Positions 1 to 8,933 of a DNA stretch of 64,000 nucleotides are shown here, one piece after another. The translations under genes and the position numbers were made by a program. Each line of letters starts with the position of its first letter. The first letter of the stretch is position 1. Source of the DNA: Flavobacterium sp. SH_e (GTDB lineage Bacteria > Bacteroidota > Bacteroidia > Flavobacteriales > Flavobacteriaceae); contig NZ_JAOVZN010000005.1 of NCBI RefSeq assembly GCF_025717045.1, forward strand, positions 186,001-250,000. The letters are read 5' to 3'. The notes beneath the pieces were generated by a model that was not told the DNA's origin, did not search any database, and saw only the letters and a program-made list of their open reading frames with translations.

Positions 1-145
1 GAGCACCTTCCATAATGGTCACGTTTGAACCAATCCAAGTACCATCACCAATAACAACATTATTGTGAATTGTTGTAAATGGCTCTATTACAACATTTTT
101 AGCGATTTTTGCGCCTGGATGAACATATGCTAATGGTTGATTCAT
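1..145 (-). CDS. lpxA: UDP-N-acetylglucosamine acyltransferase LpxA, N-terminal part (cut by window edge)
   Basis: Only the first 48 codons lie in the window. They begin with ATG at 145 (MNQPLAYVHPGAKIAKN) and continue with left-handed beta-helix hexapeptides such as NNVVIGDGTWIGSNVTI. LpxA adds the first 3-hydroxyacyl chain to UDP-GlcNAc in lipid A synthesis in the cytoplasm. The gene lies 75 bp downstream of lpxC/fabZ on the same strand, after lpxD, which is the usual Bacteroidota lipid A order and separates it from other hexapeptide acyltransferases. The C-terminal helical domain is outside the window, so completeness cannot be judged. Confidence 0.9.
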   Translation of the reverse strand, partial: MNQPLAYVHPGAKIAKNVVIEPFTTIHNNVVIGDGTWIGSNVTIMEGA

Positions 146-220
146 CTGTATGTTTTATATTTTTAATTAAAATATTCTAAGTTTGAAGCAACAAACCTAA
201 ACAATAAATTTGATAATTTA

Positions 221-1618
221 TTATTGTTTTCTTGCTATTTGTGCCATTAATTCTGCTTCAGTAACTAATTTACCATTTGCGTAGGCGTTTGCTTGCATAT
301 GACAAATTCCTCTTCTGATAGGAGAAATTAACTCACATTTAAAGATTAAAGTATCACCTGGCAATACTTTGTGTTTAAATTTAACATTATCAATTTTCAT
401 GAAATATGTCAAATAATTTTCAGGATCTGGAACAGTGCTTAACACTAAAATCCCACCTGTTTGTGCCATTGCTTCTACAATTAATACACCTGGCATAACT
501 GGAGCTTCTGGAAAGTGACCTACAAAGAAATTCTCATTCATAGTAACATTTTTCAATCCTACTACGTGACGATCAGACATTTCGATAATTCTGTCGATCA
601 ACAAGAATGGAGGTCTGTGAGGAAGCATTGACATAATTTTATGAATATCCATCAATGGTTCTTGATGCAAATCATAAGTAGGAACATGATTTCTCTGCTC
701 TATTTTGATAATTTTTGCCAATTTCTTTGCAAATTGAGTATTTACAAAGTGCCCTGGTTTATTAGCAATAATTTTTCCTTGAATGCGAACTCCAATAAGA
801 GATAAATCTCCAATAACATCAAGCAATTTGTGTCTTGCAGCTTCGTTTGGATAATGTAAAGTTAAGTTATCTAAAACTCCATTTGGTTTTACAGAAATTT
901 CTTCTTTACCAAATGCCTTCTTTAAATTAGCCATTGTAGATTCAGAGATTTCTTTATCTACATAAACAATTGCATTATTTAAATCTCCTCCTTTAATAAG
1001 TCCGTGCTCTAACAATGACTCTAATTCATGTAAGAAACTAAAAGTTCTAGAACTTGCAATTTCTTGTTTAAAATCAGATAAGCTTTTAAGCGTAGCATTT
1101 TGAGTACCTAATACTTTTGTACCAAAATCTACCATAGTTGTTACTTGATATTCATCGCTTGGCATAACAAGAATTTCGCTTCCTGTAGCTTCGTCTGTAA
1201 AAGAGATTACTTCTTTTACTACGTAAACATTACGTTGCGCGTCTTGTTCTTCAATTCCTGCCTTTTCAATCGCTTCAACAAAATATTTTGATGAACCATC
1301 CATAATTGGAAGTTCAGAGGCATTCAATTCAATAATAATGTTATCCAAATCGCAGCCAACTACTGCAGCTAAAACGTGCTCTGGTGTTTGAATTTTTACA
1401 CCTAATTTCTCAAGATTTGTTCCTCTTTGAGTATTAACAACATAATTAGCATCAGCCTCAATGACTGGTTGGCCTTGCAAATCTACTCTTACAAAAGTGA
1501 AACCATTATTAACGGGAGCAGGTTTAAAAGTCATTGTAACTTCTTTTCCAGTATGTAATCCAACTCCTGTTAGTGAAATTTCATTCTTGATGGTCTTCTG
1601 TTTAACCATTATTTCCAT
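221..1618 (-). CDS. lpxC/fabZ: Bifunctional UDP-3-O-acyl-N-acetylglucosamine deacetylase / 3-hydroxyacyl-ACP dehydratase (LpxC-FabZ fusion)
   Basis: This 465-residue protein joins two enzymes. Residues about 5-310 are LpxC, the zinc deacetylase committing to lipid A synthesis, with the metal-ligand region LTLHYPNEAARHKLLDVIGD. Residues about 325-465 are FabZ, with MLPHRPPFLLIDRI and the hot-dog signature GHFPEAPVMPGVL followed by EAMAQ. LpxC and FabZ compete for the same 3-hydroxyacyl-ACP, so fusion places both outcomes of that branch point in one chain. The fusion is known in Bacteroidota. The gene follows lpxD by 12 bp and precedes lpxA, so one transcript is likely. The true start may be MVKQKT, three codons inside the open frame. 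Confidence 0.95.
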   Translation of the reverse strand: MEIMVKQKTIKNEISLTGVGLHTGKEVTMTFKPAPVNNGFTFVRVDLQGQPVIEADANYVVNTQRGTNLEKLGVKIQTPEHVLAAVVGCDLDNIIIELNASELPIMDGSSKYFVEAIEKAGIEEQDAQRNVYVVKEVISFTDEATGSEILVMPSDEYQVTTMVDFGTKVLGTQNATLKSLSDFKQEIASSRTFSFLHELESLLEHGLIKGGDLNNAIVYVDKEISESTMANLKKAFGKEEISVKPNGVLDNLTLHYPNEAARHKLLDVIGDLSLIGVRIQGKIIANKPGHFVNTQFAKKLAKIIKIEQRNHVPTYDLHQEPLMDIHKIMSMLPHRPPFLLIDRIIEMSDRHVVGLKNVTMNENFFVGHFPEAPVMPGVLIVEAMAQTGGILVLSTVPDPENYLTYFMKIDNVKFKHKVLPGDTLIFKCELISPIRRGICHMQANAYANGKLVTEAELMAQIARKQ

Positions 1619-1630
1619 TTTTTGGGTTTA

Positions 1631-2647
1631 TTATTTGTGTTTCTTTAATTCATCAACTTCTGCAACAATCTTAGGCAGATTTTTGAAGTGTACATATGAT
1701 TTATTGTAATCGCTGTATCCAAGTGCTGGAGAGCCTTGTAATACTTCATCGTCTTTAATGTTTCTTGCAACTCCTGACTGCGCCTGAAGTCTAACATTAT
1801 TCCCTATAATTAAGTGGCCTGCAATTCCAACTTGTCCTCCAATCATACAGTTTTCACCAATTTTAGTAGAACCAGCAACACCGCTTTGAGCAGCAATTAC
1901 AGTATTTTTACCAATTTCAACATTGTGAGCAATCATAATTTGATTGTCTAGCTTAACTCCTCTTCTTATTATAGTAGAACCTAAAGTTGCTCTGTCTATT
2001 GTAGTATTAGCACCAATATCTACGTTATCTTCGATAATAACGTTACCAATTTGTGGCACTTTACTATATTCTCCATCTTCATTAGGTGCGAAACCAAAAC
2101 CATCAGCACCTATAATTACACCTGAATGAATCGTACAATTATTTCCAATTACAGTTTCTGAGTAAATTTTTGCTCCTGCGAAAATGAAAACATTATCACC
2201 GATCACAACATTATCTCCAATAAAACTATTTGGGTATATTTTTACATTATTACCTAAAACTACATTTTGCCCAATATAACTAAAGCTTCCTAAATATAGA
2301 TTTTCTCCATGTTTAGTTCCTTCAGACATAAAAGACTGAGGCTCGATACCAGTTTTGTTTAATTTTACTTGATTATAAAAATGCAAAAGTTTAGAAAATG
2401 CTGCGTAAGCATCTTCTACTTTAATTAGTGTAGTAGTAATATCCTGTTCAGGAATAAAGCTATCATTAACAATTGTTACTGTCGCTTTAGTCGTATATAT
2501 ATAGTTAATATACTTTGGATTAGCCAAAAAAGTAAGCGATCCTTCGTCTCCTTCTTCGATTTTTGAAAGTTTAGAAACTTCTGCATTGGGATTACCAACA
2601 ACTTCTCCTTCTAAAATTCCTGCTATTTGTTCTGCTGTAAATTTCAT
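1631..2647 (-). CDS. lpxD: UDP-3-O-(3-hydroxyacyl)glucosamine N-acyltransferase LpxD
   Basis: The 338-residue protein has an N-terminal uridine-binding domain ([20 protein letters not shown]) and then a long run of left-handed beta-helix hexapeptides from about residue 105 to 315 ([20 protein letters not shown] and repeats). The catalytic-histidine region reads [14 protein letters not shown]. It adds the second acyl chain, N-linked, to UDP-acyl-glucosamine after LpxC. Length is normal for the family. It sits between the HD hydrolase (39 bp upstream) and lpxC/fabZ (12 bp downstream) and is probably co-transcribed with both. Confidence 0.95.
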   Translation of the reverse strand: MKFTAEQIAGILEGEVVGNPNAEVSKLSKIEEGDEGSLTFLANPKYINYIYTTKATVTIVNDSFIPEQDITTTLIKVEDAYAAFSKLLHFYNQVKLNKTGIEPQSFMSEGTKHGENLYLGSFSYIGQNVVLGNNVKIYPNSFIGDNVVIGDNVFIFAGAKIYSETVIGNNCTIHSGVIIGADGFGFAPNEDGEYSKVPQIGNVIIEDNVDIGANTTIDRATLGSTIIRRGVKLDNQIMIAHNVEIGKNTVIAAQSGVAGSTKIGENCMIGGQVGIAGHLIIGNNVRLQAQSGVARNIKDDEVLQGSPALGYSDYNKSYVHFKNLPKIVAEVDELKKHK

Positions 2648-2686
2648 CGCGACAAAAATATAAAAAATAGGTTTTAAATGTTAATT

Positions 2687-3916
2687 TTAGATAAGTTGTT
2701 TTGGAAAACAGATATAATATTTTGTCACCAATTTAGATAACGATTTCAAATTCAGCTGATCAGAAGCTTCAACAACATCTTCAATTGTTCTATCTTTTTT
2801 CAAAATTCGGATAGGTTCTGCTTCTTTGCTGTAAGCTTGATTTTTGATTTTTCCTCTAAAAATAAAATATCCAGCCTCTAATTGGCTAATATGATGTTTG
2901 TTAGCAAACTGCTCTTTTAGAGACTGAGATTCTTCCATTGAAACCTTCTCTGCACTCATTTTTATTTTAAGCAAATCTCTATTGATAATCATTTTGCTCA
3001 AAGTACTTAAAACAAAATCATCTTGTCTTTGCCAAGCTTTCAAAGCACTAATAATATCGAAATCGTCTAATTGCGAAAACAAATCCAATTTTTCGGCATC
3101 AAAATCCTCAAGTGTAATCTTATTATGCATAAAATACGAAAGTGGCTCACTGCAAGGAAGATCCACTCCTTTTAACACTAACTCTTTTGCTCTTTTAAGA
3201 ACTTTCATCAAAATTAATTCAGCTACTAAACTGGTTTTGTGTAAATAAGCCTGCCAATACATTAATCTTCGCGAAAGCAGGAATTTTTCAACAGAATAAA
3301 TTCCTTTTTCTTCAATTACCAAAACATCGTCTTCCACATTCATCATCTGAATCAATCGTTCAGAATTCACATTTCCTTCTGCAACACCGGTATAAAAACT
3401 ATCACGTTTCAAATAATCCATTCTATCCATATCCAATTGACTTGAAATTAATTGTAACATGAATTTTCTATGATATTCTCCTTTAAAAACCTGAATTGCT
3501 AAACTTAGTCTACCGCCAAATTCTTCATTCAGCTGATTCATAAACAATAATGAAATAGCTTCATGATGCACATCTTCAACAATACTTCTTTCCATTGCAT
3601 GAGAAAATGGCCCATGTCCAATATCATGAAGCAAAATCGCTATTAATAACGCATTTTCTTCTTCTTCAGAAATGACAACATCTTTAAAACGTAGTGTATC
3701 AATTGCTTTTTTCATCAAATGCATGCATCCTAAAGCGTGATGAAAACGGGTATGATTAGCTCCTGGATACACCAAATAGGACAATCCCATTTGTGATATA
3801 CGACGCAGACGCTGAAAATAAGGGTGCTGAATTAAGTCGTAAACCAGTTCGTTTGGTATCGTAATGAAACCATAGATAGGATCGTTGAATATTTTTAATT
3901 TGTTGATCTGAGTCAC
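2687..3916 (-). CDS. HD-domain phosphohydrolase (dGTPase-like)
   Basis: The 409-residue protein carries the HD metal-binding set. FHHALGCMHLMKKAI supplies the first histidine, LLHDIGHGPFSHAME the HD pair and QLDMDRMDYLKRDSFYTG the distal aspartate. This is the SamHD1/dGTPase-like class usually annotated as HD domain-containing protein; the real substrate is unknown and may be a (d)NTP. It is first in a probable operon with lpxD and lpxC/fabZ, which is common in Flavobacteria. A box TATATTTG on the minus strand at 3940-3947, 24 bp before the ATG, is a plausible -7 promoter element. Confidence 0.85.
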   Translation of the reverse strand: MTQINKLKIFNDPIYGFITIPNELVYDLIQHPYFQRLRRISQMGLSYLVYPGANHTRFHHALGCMHLMKKAIDTLRFKDVVISEEEENALLIAILLHDIGHGPFSHAMERSIVEDVHHEAISLLFMNQLNEEFGGRLSLAIQVFKGEYHRKFMLQLISSQLDMDRMDYLKRDSFYTGVAEGNVNSERLIQMMNVEDDVLVIEEKGIYSVEKFLLSRRLMYWQAYLHKTSLVAELILMKVLKRAKELVLKGVDLPCSEPLSYFMHNKITLEDFDAEKLDLFSQLDDFDIISALKAWQRQDDFVLSTLSKMIINRDLLKIKMSAEKVSMEESQSLKEQFANKHHISQLEAGYFIFRGKIKNQAYSKEAEPIRILKKDRTIEDVVEASDQLNLKSLSKLVTKYYICFPKQLI

Positions 3917-3939
3917 TACTGAATTATTTTTTTGGTCAA

Positions 3940-3947
3940 CAAATATA
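3940..3947 (-). promoter_or_regulatory. Predicted -7 box (TATATTTG) of the HD hydrolase-lpx operon
   Basis: Exact match to the Bacteroidota TAnnTTTG consensus on the minus strand, 24 bp before the HD hydrolase ATG. I saw no TTG at the expected -33 distance, so strength is uncertain. Confidence 0.5.
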
Positions 3948-4061
3948 AGTAAATAAGTATAAAGAGTCTGGTGTTTTTTATTTAAAAATCACAGTTGAAA
4001 TCAATATGATAATCAATAAAATACATTAAAAAATGTTAAAATTCAAAATAAAATCTTGAAG

Positions 4062-4069
4062 TAACTTTG
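4062..4069 (+). promoter_or_regulatory. Predicted -7 box (TAACTTTG) of porX
   Basis: Matches TAnnTTTG and leaves a leader of about 70 nt before the porX ATG. The flanking DNA is very A+T rich and no clear -33 TTG is present. Confidence 0.45.
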
Positions 4070-4140
4070 GTAAATTTATACTATTTTTAATACTTTTTAA
4101 GTTCTATAACTCTAAATTGCAGTAAAAATTAAATTGTTTT

Positions 4141-5694
4141 ATGGATAAGATAAAAATACTTTGGGTCGATGATGAAATCGATCTTTTAAAGCCCCATATA
4201 TTATTTCTAGAAAAAAAGAATTACGAAGTTACAACTTGCAATAATGGCCTTGATGCGATTGCTTTATTTGAAGAAGATAACTTTGATATTGTTTTTTTGG
4301 ATGAAAACATGCCTGGAATGAGCGGATTAGAGACGCTTTCAGAAATGAAAGAGAAAAAATCAGCTATTCCGATGATTATGATTACCAAAAGCGAGGAAGA
4401 ATATATTATGGAAGAAGCCATTGGTTCTAAAATTGCTGATTACCTTATAAAACCGGTAAATCCTAATCAGATTTTATTGAGTTTGAAGAAAAATTTGGAT
4501 GATTCGAGGTTAATTACCGAAAAAACAACTTTGGACTATCAGAAAGAATTCAGAAAGATTTCAATGGAATTAGCAATGGTTAATTCTTACGAAGATTGGA
4601 TTGAATTGTATAAAAAATTACTTTTCTGGGAATTAAAATTAGAAGATATTAACGATACTGCGATGATCGAAATCTTAGAATCTCAGAAAGTTGAAGCGAA
4701 CTCACAATTCGGAAAATTCATTGAAAGAAACTATGAAGATTGGTTTGCACCAAAAGCAGATAAACCGATCCAATCTAATACATTATTCAAAGAATTAGTT
4801 GTTCCAGAAATTAAAAAGAAAGACAAACCAATTCTTTTTGTAGTAATTGATAATCTACGTTACGATCAATGGAAATCTTTTGAAAGTGTAATTGCAAATT
4901 ATTATAAATTAGAAAAAGAAGTTCCGTACTACTCTATTCTTCCAACCGCTACGCAATATGCCAGAAACTCTATCTTTTCAGGTTTGATGCCTGTAGAAAT
5001 GGAAAAACAATTTCCTGAATATTGGAAAAATGATGTTGAAGATGGAGGAAAAAACCTTTACGAAGCAGAATTTTTATCGGCTCAATTAAAGCGTTTGGGT
5101 TTAAATATTAAGGAAGATTATTTCAAAATTACAAATTACTCGGGAGGTAAAAAGCTAGCAGAAAACTTTAAAGCTTTAAAAGGGAATGATTTAGTAACTG
5201 TAGTTTATAATTTCGTTGATATGCTCTCGCATGCTAAAACTGAAATGGAAGTTGTAAAAGAATTAGCGTCAGATGATAAAGCGTATCGTTCTCTAACTTT
5301 AAGCTGGTTTAAAAATTCTCCTTTATTAGAGATTATCCAACAAGCACAGCTTTTAGGTTTCAAATTGATTTTAACCACAGACCACGGAACAATTAATGTA
5401 AAAAATCCGTCGAAAGTTGTGGGAGATAAAAATACAAGTTTAAATTTGCGTTATAAAACTGGACGTAGTTTAACTTACGAGCAAAAAGACGTTTACGTTG
5501 TAAAAGAGCCAAAAACAATTGGTTTGCCTGCCATAAACATGAGTAGTTCGTTTATTTTTGCCAAAAATGATTTCTTTTTAGCTTATGTAAACAACTACAA
5601 TCATTATGTGAGTTATTACAAAAACACTTATCAGCATGGCGGAATTTCATTAGAAGAAATGATTATTCCATTTTTAGTTTTTAACCCAAAATAA
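4141..5694 (+). CDS. porX: PorX-type response regulator with PglZ (alkaline-phosphatase-like) domain
   Basis: The 517-residue protein begins with a receiver domain (residues 1-120): acidic pair D10/D11 in WVDDE, phospho-acceptor D54 in FLDENMPGM and K104 in YLIKPVNP. A helical linker follows. Residues about 205-515 form a PglZ/alkaline-phosphatase-superfamily domain with metal motifs VVIDNLRYDQW and TTDHGTINV, and PTATQYARNSIF supplying the likely nucleophilic threonine. PorX is the cytoplasmic regulator of type IX secretion in Bacteroidota and in other species has phosphodiesterase activity. No partner kinase (PorY) is adjacent; tsaE lies about 100 bp downstream. Confidence 0.92.
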   Translation: MDKIKILWVDDEIDLLKPHILFLEKKNYEVTTCNNGLDAIALFEEDNFDIVFLDENMPGMSGLETLSEMKEKKSAIPMIMITKSEEEYIMEEAIGSKIADYLIKPVNPNQILLSLKKNLDDSRLITEKTTLDYQKEFRKISMELAMVNSYEDWIELYKKLLFWELKLEDINDTAMIEILESQKVEANSQFGKFIERNYEDWFAPKADKPIQSNTLFKELVVPEIKKKDKPILFVVIDNLRYDQWKSFESVIANYYKLEKEVPYYSILPTATQYARNSIFSGLMPVEMEKQFPEYWKNDVEDGGKNLYEAEFLSAQLKRLGLNIKEDYFKITNYSGGKKLAENFKALKGNDLVTVVYNFVDMLSHAKTEMEVVKELASDDKAYRSLTLSWFKNSPLLEIIQQAQLLGFKLILTTDHGTINVKNPSKVVGDKNTSLNLRYKTGRSLTYEQKDVYVVKEPKTIGLPAINMSSSFIFAKNDFFLAYVNNYNHYVSYYKNTYQHGGISLEEMIIPFLVFNPK

Positions 5695-5706
5695 AAAGTA
5701 TATCGT

Positions 5707-5783
5707 CACGAATTTCACCAATTTCCACTAATTATTTTAGACAAAAATTAAATTTAATTCGTGAAAATTGGTGAAATTCGTGG
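5707..5783. repeat. Inverted repeat, about 27-bp arms, between porX and tsaE
   Basis: Left arm starts CACGAATTTCACCAATTTCC at 5707; the right arm, ending at 5783, reads GGTGAAATTCGTG. The arms match with about two mismatches around an A+T-rich loop of about 23 bp. There is no T-run, so this looks more like an interspersed palindromic element than a terminator. Confidence 0.7.
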
Positions 5784-5799
5784 CAAAATTTAAACAACA

Positions 5800-6207
5800 A
5801 TGAATATCATTTTTTCATTAGATCAAATTCAAGAAGTTGCAGAGCAGATTATTGCTTCAAATCCTAAAAAAATCATTCTTTTTAATGGAGAAATGGGAGT
5901 TGGAAAAACAACTTTAATTAAGCAATTATGCAAAACTTTAGGAGTTGAAGATGCAACAAGCAGTCCCACTTTCTCTTTAGTAAATGAATATCAAAGTTCT
6001 AACAATCAAACCGTTTATCATTTTGATTTTTATCGCTTAAACAAAGAAACTGAAGCTCTAGATATGGGAGTTGATGATTATTTATATTCTGGGAATTGGT
6101 GTTTTATTGAGTGGTCTGAAAAAATTGAAAATTTGATTCCTGAAGAACATTCTACAATTAATATTGAACTACTTTCAGACGGAAAAAGACAATTGAAATT
6201 AATCTAG
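5800..6207 (+). CDS. tsaE: tRNA threonylcarbamoyladenosine biosynthesis ATPase TsaE
   Basis: The 135-residue protein is a small P-loop ATPase with Walker A GEMGVGKTT (K36) and the family motifs SSPTFSLVNEYQ and FDFYRL, ending in a conserved FIEWSEKI element. TsaE works with TsaB and TsaD to make the t6A37 modification on ANN-decoding tRNAs in the cytoplasm. Length is normal. It lies between porX and alanine dehydrogenase, an order often seen in Flavobacteria. The TsaC-like protein at 18.8 kb would belong to the same pathway if correctly assigned. Confidence 0.93.
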   Translation: MNIIFSLDQIQEVAEQIIASNPKKIILFNGEMGVGKTTLIKQLCKTLGVEDATSSPTFSLVNEYQSSNNQTVYHFDFYRLNKETEALDMGVDDYLYSGNWCFIEWSEKIENLIPEEHSTINIELLSDGKRQLKLI

Positions 6208-6354
6208 AAATTTTAAGATTTTTAAAGTAAATCAAGTAAAACATTTATTTACAATAAAAAATATCTTAACATTCAGCTTGTAGTATTAGCAGAATTTTTG
6301 CATTAATTTTAAAACTTTTTACGTAATTTGTACTCTTAATTTTTTGCACTACCC

Positions 6355-7554
6355 ATGTCAATCACGTTAACTCCATTTACAAAACAACAATTAATACCAC
6401 AGGAAGAAAAACTTGAGGTTGGTCGTTTTAAAAGAGAACTTTTTATAGGAATTCCTAAGGAAACAAGTTATCAGGAACGTCGTATCTGTCTTACGCCTGA
6501 TGCGGTCAATTCCTTAACTTATGAAGGCCACCGCGTTATGATCGAATCTGGAGCGGGAGAAAGTTCGAGTTATACTGATAAAGAATATGCAGATGCTGGT
6601 GCAGAAATCACAAAAGACACAAAAAGAGTTTTTGGATGTCCCTTTCTATTAAAAGTAGAACCGCCAACTCTATCAGAGATCGAAATGATTAATCCAGAAA
6701 CGGTTATAATTTCGGCTATCCAGCTTAAAACCAAAAAGAAAGAATACTTCGAAGCTTTAGCAAAAAAGAAAATCACTGCCTTAGCTTTTGAATATATTAA
6801 AGACGAAGACGGATCTTATCCTGCAGTAAAATCTTTAAGTGAAATTGCTGGAACTGCTTCAATCCTTATTGCTGCTGAATTAATGATTACCGACGAATTT
6901 GGAAAAGGACTTTTATTTGGAAATATTACAGGAGTTCCACCTACTGAAGTAGTGATTCTAGGAGCAGGAACAGTAGGTGAATTTGCTGCAAAAACGGCTA
7001 TTGGACTTGGCGCAAATGTTAAAGTTTTTGATAATTCGATTACTAAACTTCGTCGTCTGCAAAACAATTTAAATCAAAGAATTTTTACTTCAACCATACA
7101 ACAAAAAGGTTTACTAAAAGCCTTAAGGCGTTGTGATGTAGCAATTGGTGCCATGCGTGGAAAAGAACGTTGCCCAATTGTTGTTAATGAAACAATGGTT
7201 GAGCACATGAAAAAAGGTGCTGTAATTGTAGATGTCAGCATCGACACTGGAGGTTGCTTTGAAACTTCGGAAGTAACGACTCACGAAAAACCAACATTCA
7301 TAAAAAACAATGTTTTACACTATTGTGTACCAAATATTCCTTCACGTTATTCCAAAACTGCTTCATTATCAATTAGCAACATATTAACACCATATCTACA
7401 TCAGATAGCCGAAGATGGTGGTATTGAAAGTGCTATTCGATGCAATAAAGGCCTCAAAAATGGAATTTATCTTTATCATGGAATTCTAACAAATAAAGCA
7501 ATTGGCGATTGGTTCGATTTACCAGACAACGATATTAATTTACTTGTATTTTAA
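6355..7554 (+). CDS. ald: Alanine dehydrogenase (AlaDH/PNT family)
   Basis: The 399-residue protein has the AlaDH/pyridine-nucleotide-transhydrogenase fold. The N-terminal catalytic half starts at about residue 30 (FIGIPKETSYQERRICLTP); the lysine in FLLKVEPP and histidine-containing segments follow. The Rossmann half has the NAD-binding motif VVILGAGTVGEFAAKTA. It interconverts L-alanine and pyruvate with NAD and ammonia. The first 28 residues extend beyond classical AlaDH proteins, as in other Bacteroidota members. A transhydrogenase alpha subunit is less likely, since no beta subunit follows. Confidence 0.88.
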   Translation: MSITLTPFTKQQLIPQEEKLEVGRFKRELFIGIPKETSYQERRICLTPDAVNSLTYEGHRVMIESGAGESSSYTDKEYADAGAEITKDTKRVFGCPFLLKVEPPTLSEIEMINPETVIISAIQLKTKKKEYFEALAKKKITALAFEYIKDEDGSYPAVKSLSEIAGTASILIAAELMITDEFGKGLLFGNITGVPPTEVVILGAGTVGEFAAKTAIGLGANVKVFDNSITKLRRLQNNLNQRIFTSTIQQKGLLKALRRCDVAIGAMRGKERCPIVVNETMVEHMKKGAVIVDVSIDTGGCFETSEVTTHEKPTFIKNNVLHYCVPNIPSRYSKTASLSISNILTPYLHQIAEDGGIESAIRCNKGLKNGIYLYHGILTNKAIGDWFDLPDNDINLLVF

Positions 7555-7567
7555 GGGAACTTTAATG

Positions 7568-7575
7568 TACCTTTG
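7568..7575 (+). promoter_or_regulatory. Predicted -7 box (TACCTTTG) just upstream of the gene at 7591
   Basis: TACCTTTG matches TAnnTTTG; a TTG lies 21 bp upstream (7544-7546) within the end of ald. The implied transcription start is only about 13 nt before ATG 7591, so the small downstream gene can be transcribed independently of ald. Confidence 0.55.
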
Positions 7576-7590
7576 CAAAAATTTTATTTC

Positions 7591-7965
7591 ATGAAGTTCG
7601 TACACCGTTTTGCATATTACCTGATTGGTCTCGTAATGGGATGTTTTATTGTATCAGGATTTTTTATTGGAAAAGACACTCGTTGTAATTATTTCCCAAA
7701 TGCGAGAGTTTTAAATAATCTTAGAACAAAACCATTTCAATATTCACCAAAAGCCATTCAGACTTTAAACGAAAAATGGGTTGACACTGCAGACGTCAAA
7801 AATACATTAACTTATGGAGATGTAGATTTTGATCAAAGTAATGTTCCGTTCAAAAAAGGAAAACTTTATATCATTGAAGGAAAAACAGTAAAAAATCAAG
7901 AGATAATTCTAAAAGTGGTTAATTACGAAAACAAAGCTGTTTTAGAAGAAATCGCAAAAAAATAA
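7591..7965 (+). CDS. Small membrane-anchored protein of unknown function (DUF4258-like)
   Basis: The 124-residue product from ATG 7591 (MKFVHRFAYYLIGLVMGCF) has one N-terminal hydrophobic segment (residues about 5-27) and a soluble tail with KNTLTYGDVDFDQSNVP and GKLYIIEGKTVKNQEIIL, resembling DUF4258 proteins seen beside ald in other Flavobacteria (from memory, not searched). A longer frame opens at TTG 7573, but that codon lies inside the promoter box, so ATG 7591 is preferred. Function is unknown. A hairpin terminator follows the stop codon. Confidence 0.75.
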   Translation: MKFVHRFAYYLIGLVMGCFIVSGFFIGKDTRCNYFPNARVLNNLRTKPFQYSPKAIQTLNEKWVDTADVKNTLTYGDVDFDQSNVPFKKGKLYIIEGKTVKNQEIILKVVNYENKAVLEEIAKK

Positions 7966-8006
7966 AAAGAAACCCAATAACATAACAAGCTATTGGGTTT
8001 TCTTTT
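7965..8006 (+). terminator. Rho-independent terminator after the small anchored protein
   Basis: AAAAGAAACCCAATA (7965-7979) pairs with TATTGGGTTTTCTTTT (7991-8006). The A-rich and T-rich flanks could make it work in both directions, also for the converging ung gene. Confidence 0.8.
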
Positions 8007-8093
8007 GTAAAGAATATTTAATCTAAAATCACAAAGACACAAAGTTTTTTCCTTTGTAACTTTGCAACTCTGAACCTTTGTCACTTAAAAAAA

Positions 8094-8759
8094 TCACCAT
8101 TCAATTTCTTTCAATCCTTTAGATTTTAAGAAATCATTTGTTTGGCTAAAATGTTTATTTCCAAACCAAAATCCTCTATTCGCGCTCAATGGCGAAGGGT
8201 GACCCGATTTTAGAATATGATGTTTTGAAGCATCAATCAAAGCTGCTTTCTTTTGAGCAAAACCGCCCCAAAGCAAGAAAACAACATTTTCTTTTTCAGC
8301 AGAAATTTGTTTGATCACAGCGTCAGTAAATTTTTCCCAACCTTTTCCTTGATGGCTTCCAGCTTCAGATTGTCTAACTGTTAAAGTTGCATTTAAAAGA
8401 AAAACACCTTGATCTGCCCAACGTTCTAAATTACCGGTATTTGGCATAGGAATATTAAAATCGTCTTGAATTTCTTTAAATATATTTTGAAGTGATGGCG
8501 GAAAAGGAATTCCATCATTTACAGAAAAACACAAACCATTTGCCTGATTTGGACCATGATAAGGATCTTGTCCAATTATCACCACTTTTACTTCGTCGAA
8601 ATGACAATGATCAAAAGCTGAAAAAATTTGACTACCTTTTGGATAACAAACTTTTGTTGCGTATTCTGCTTTTACAAATTCAATTAAATCGTTGAAATAT
8701 GGTTTTTCGAATTCTTCATTCAAAACTGGTTTCCAAGAAGAATGCATTTTTACGTCCAT
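8094..8759 (-). CDS. ung: Uracil-DNA glycosylase (family 1)
   Basis: The 221-residue protein has the family-1 UDG signature VVIIGQDPYHGPNQANGLCF with the catalytic aspartate, and the C-terminal HPSPLSANRGFWFGN with the catalytic histidine and DNA-intercalating loop. It removes uracil from DNA to start base excision repair. Length fits E. coli Ung (about 229). It is transcribed convergently to the ald group. The codons for CHFDEVKV contain a 17-base match to the repeat arm at 11.9 kb, which I regard as chance. Confidence 0.96.
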   Translation of the reverse strand: MDVKMHSSWKPVLNEEFEKPYFNDLIEFVKAEYATKVCYPKGSQIFSAFDHCHFDEVKVVIIGQDPYHGPNQANGLCFSVNDGIPFPPSLQNIFKEIQDDFNIPMPNTGNLERWADQGVFLLNATLTVRQSEAGSHQGKGWEKFTDAVIKQISAEKENVVFLLWGGFAQKKAALIDASKHHILKSGHPSPLSANRGFWFGNKHFSQTNDFLKSKGLKEIEW

Positions 8760-8805
8760 AATTTTTTTATGCGAATTTCAGAAATTAAAACTTAAAATCA
8801 AAAAA

Positions 8806-8892
8806 GCCGAAAGCCGAAAGTTGAAAGTCAAAAGTCAAAAGTCAAAAGTTAAGCAAACTAAAAACTCATAATTCATAACTCATAATTCATTA
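8806..8892. repeat. Short-period tandem repeats between ung and mutS2
   Basis: Degenerate copies of a 7-base unit (GTCAAAA, earlier GCCGAAA) run from 8806 to about 8853; a second block at 8863-8892 repeats AACTCATAATTC. No coding potential was seen. Related CATAATTC/GAGTTATGA text occurs at 41.28 kb. Confidence 0.7.
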
Positions 8893-8901
8893 TTGTTTTC
8901 G

Positions 8902-8909
8902 TACTTTTG
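8902..8909 (+). promoter_or_regulatory. Predicted -7 box (TACTTTTG) of mutS2
   Basis: Consensus match 24 bp before the mutS2 ATG at 8934. No good -33 TTG was seen. Confidence 0.5.
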
Positions 8910-8933
8910 TGATTGCTTTCATAAAGAAATTAA

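Noticed and set aside
8591..8607. 17-base identity between ung and the right arm of the repeat at 11.9 kb
   Set aside because: The bases encode CHFDEVKV next to the conserved UDG active site, which fits the family; chance similarity is the simpler explanation.
8806..8853. CRISPR array in the 7-base tandem repeats
   Set aside because: Units are only about 7 bases with no unique spacers; it is simple-sequence DNA.
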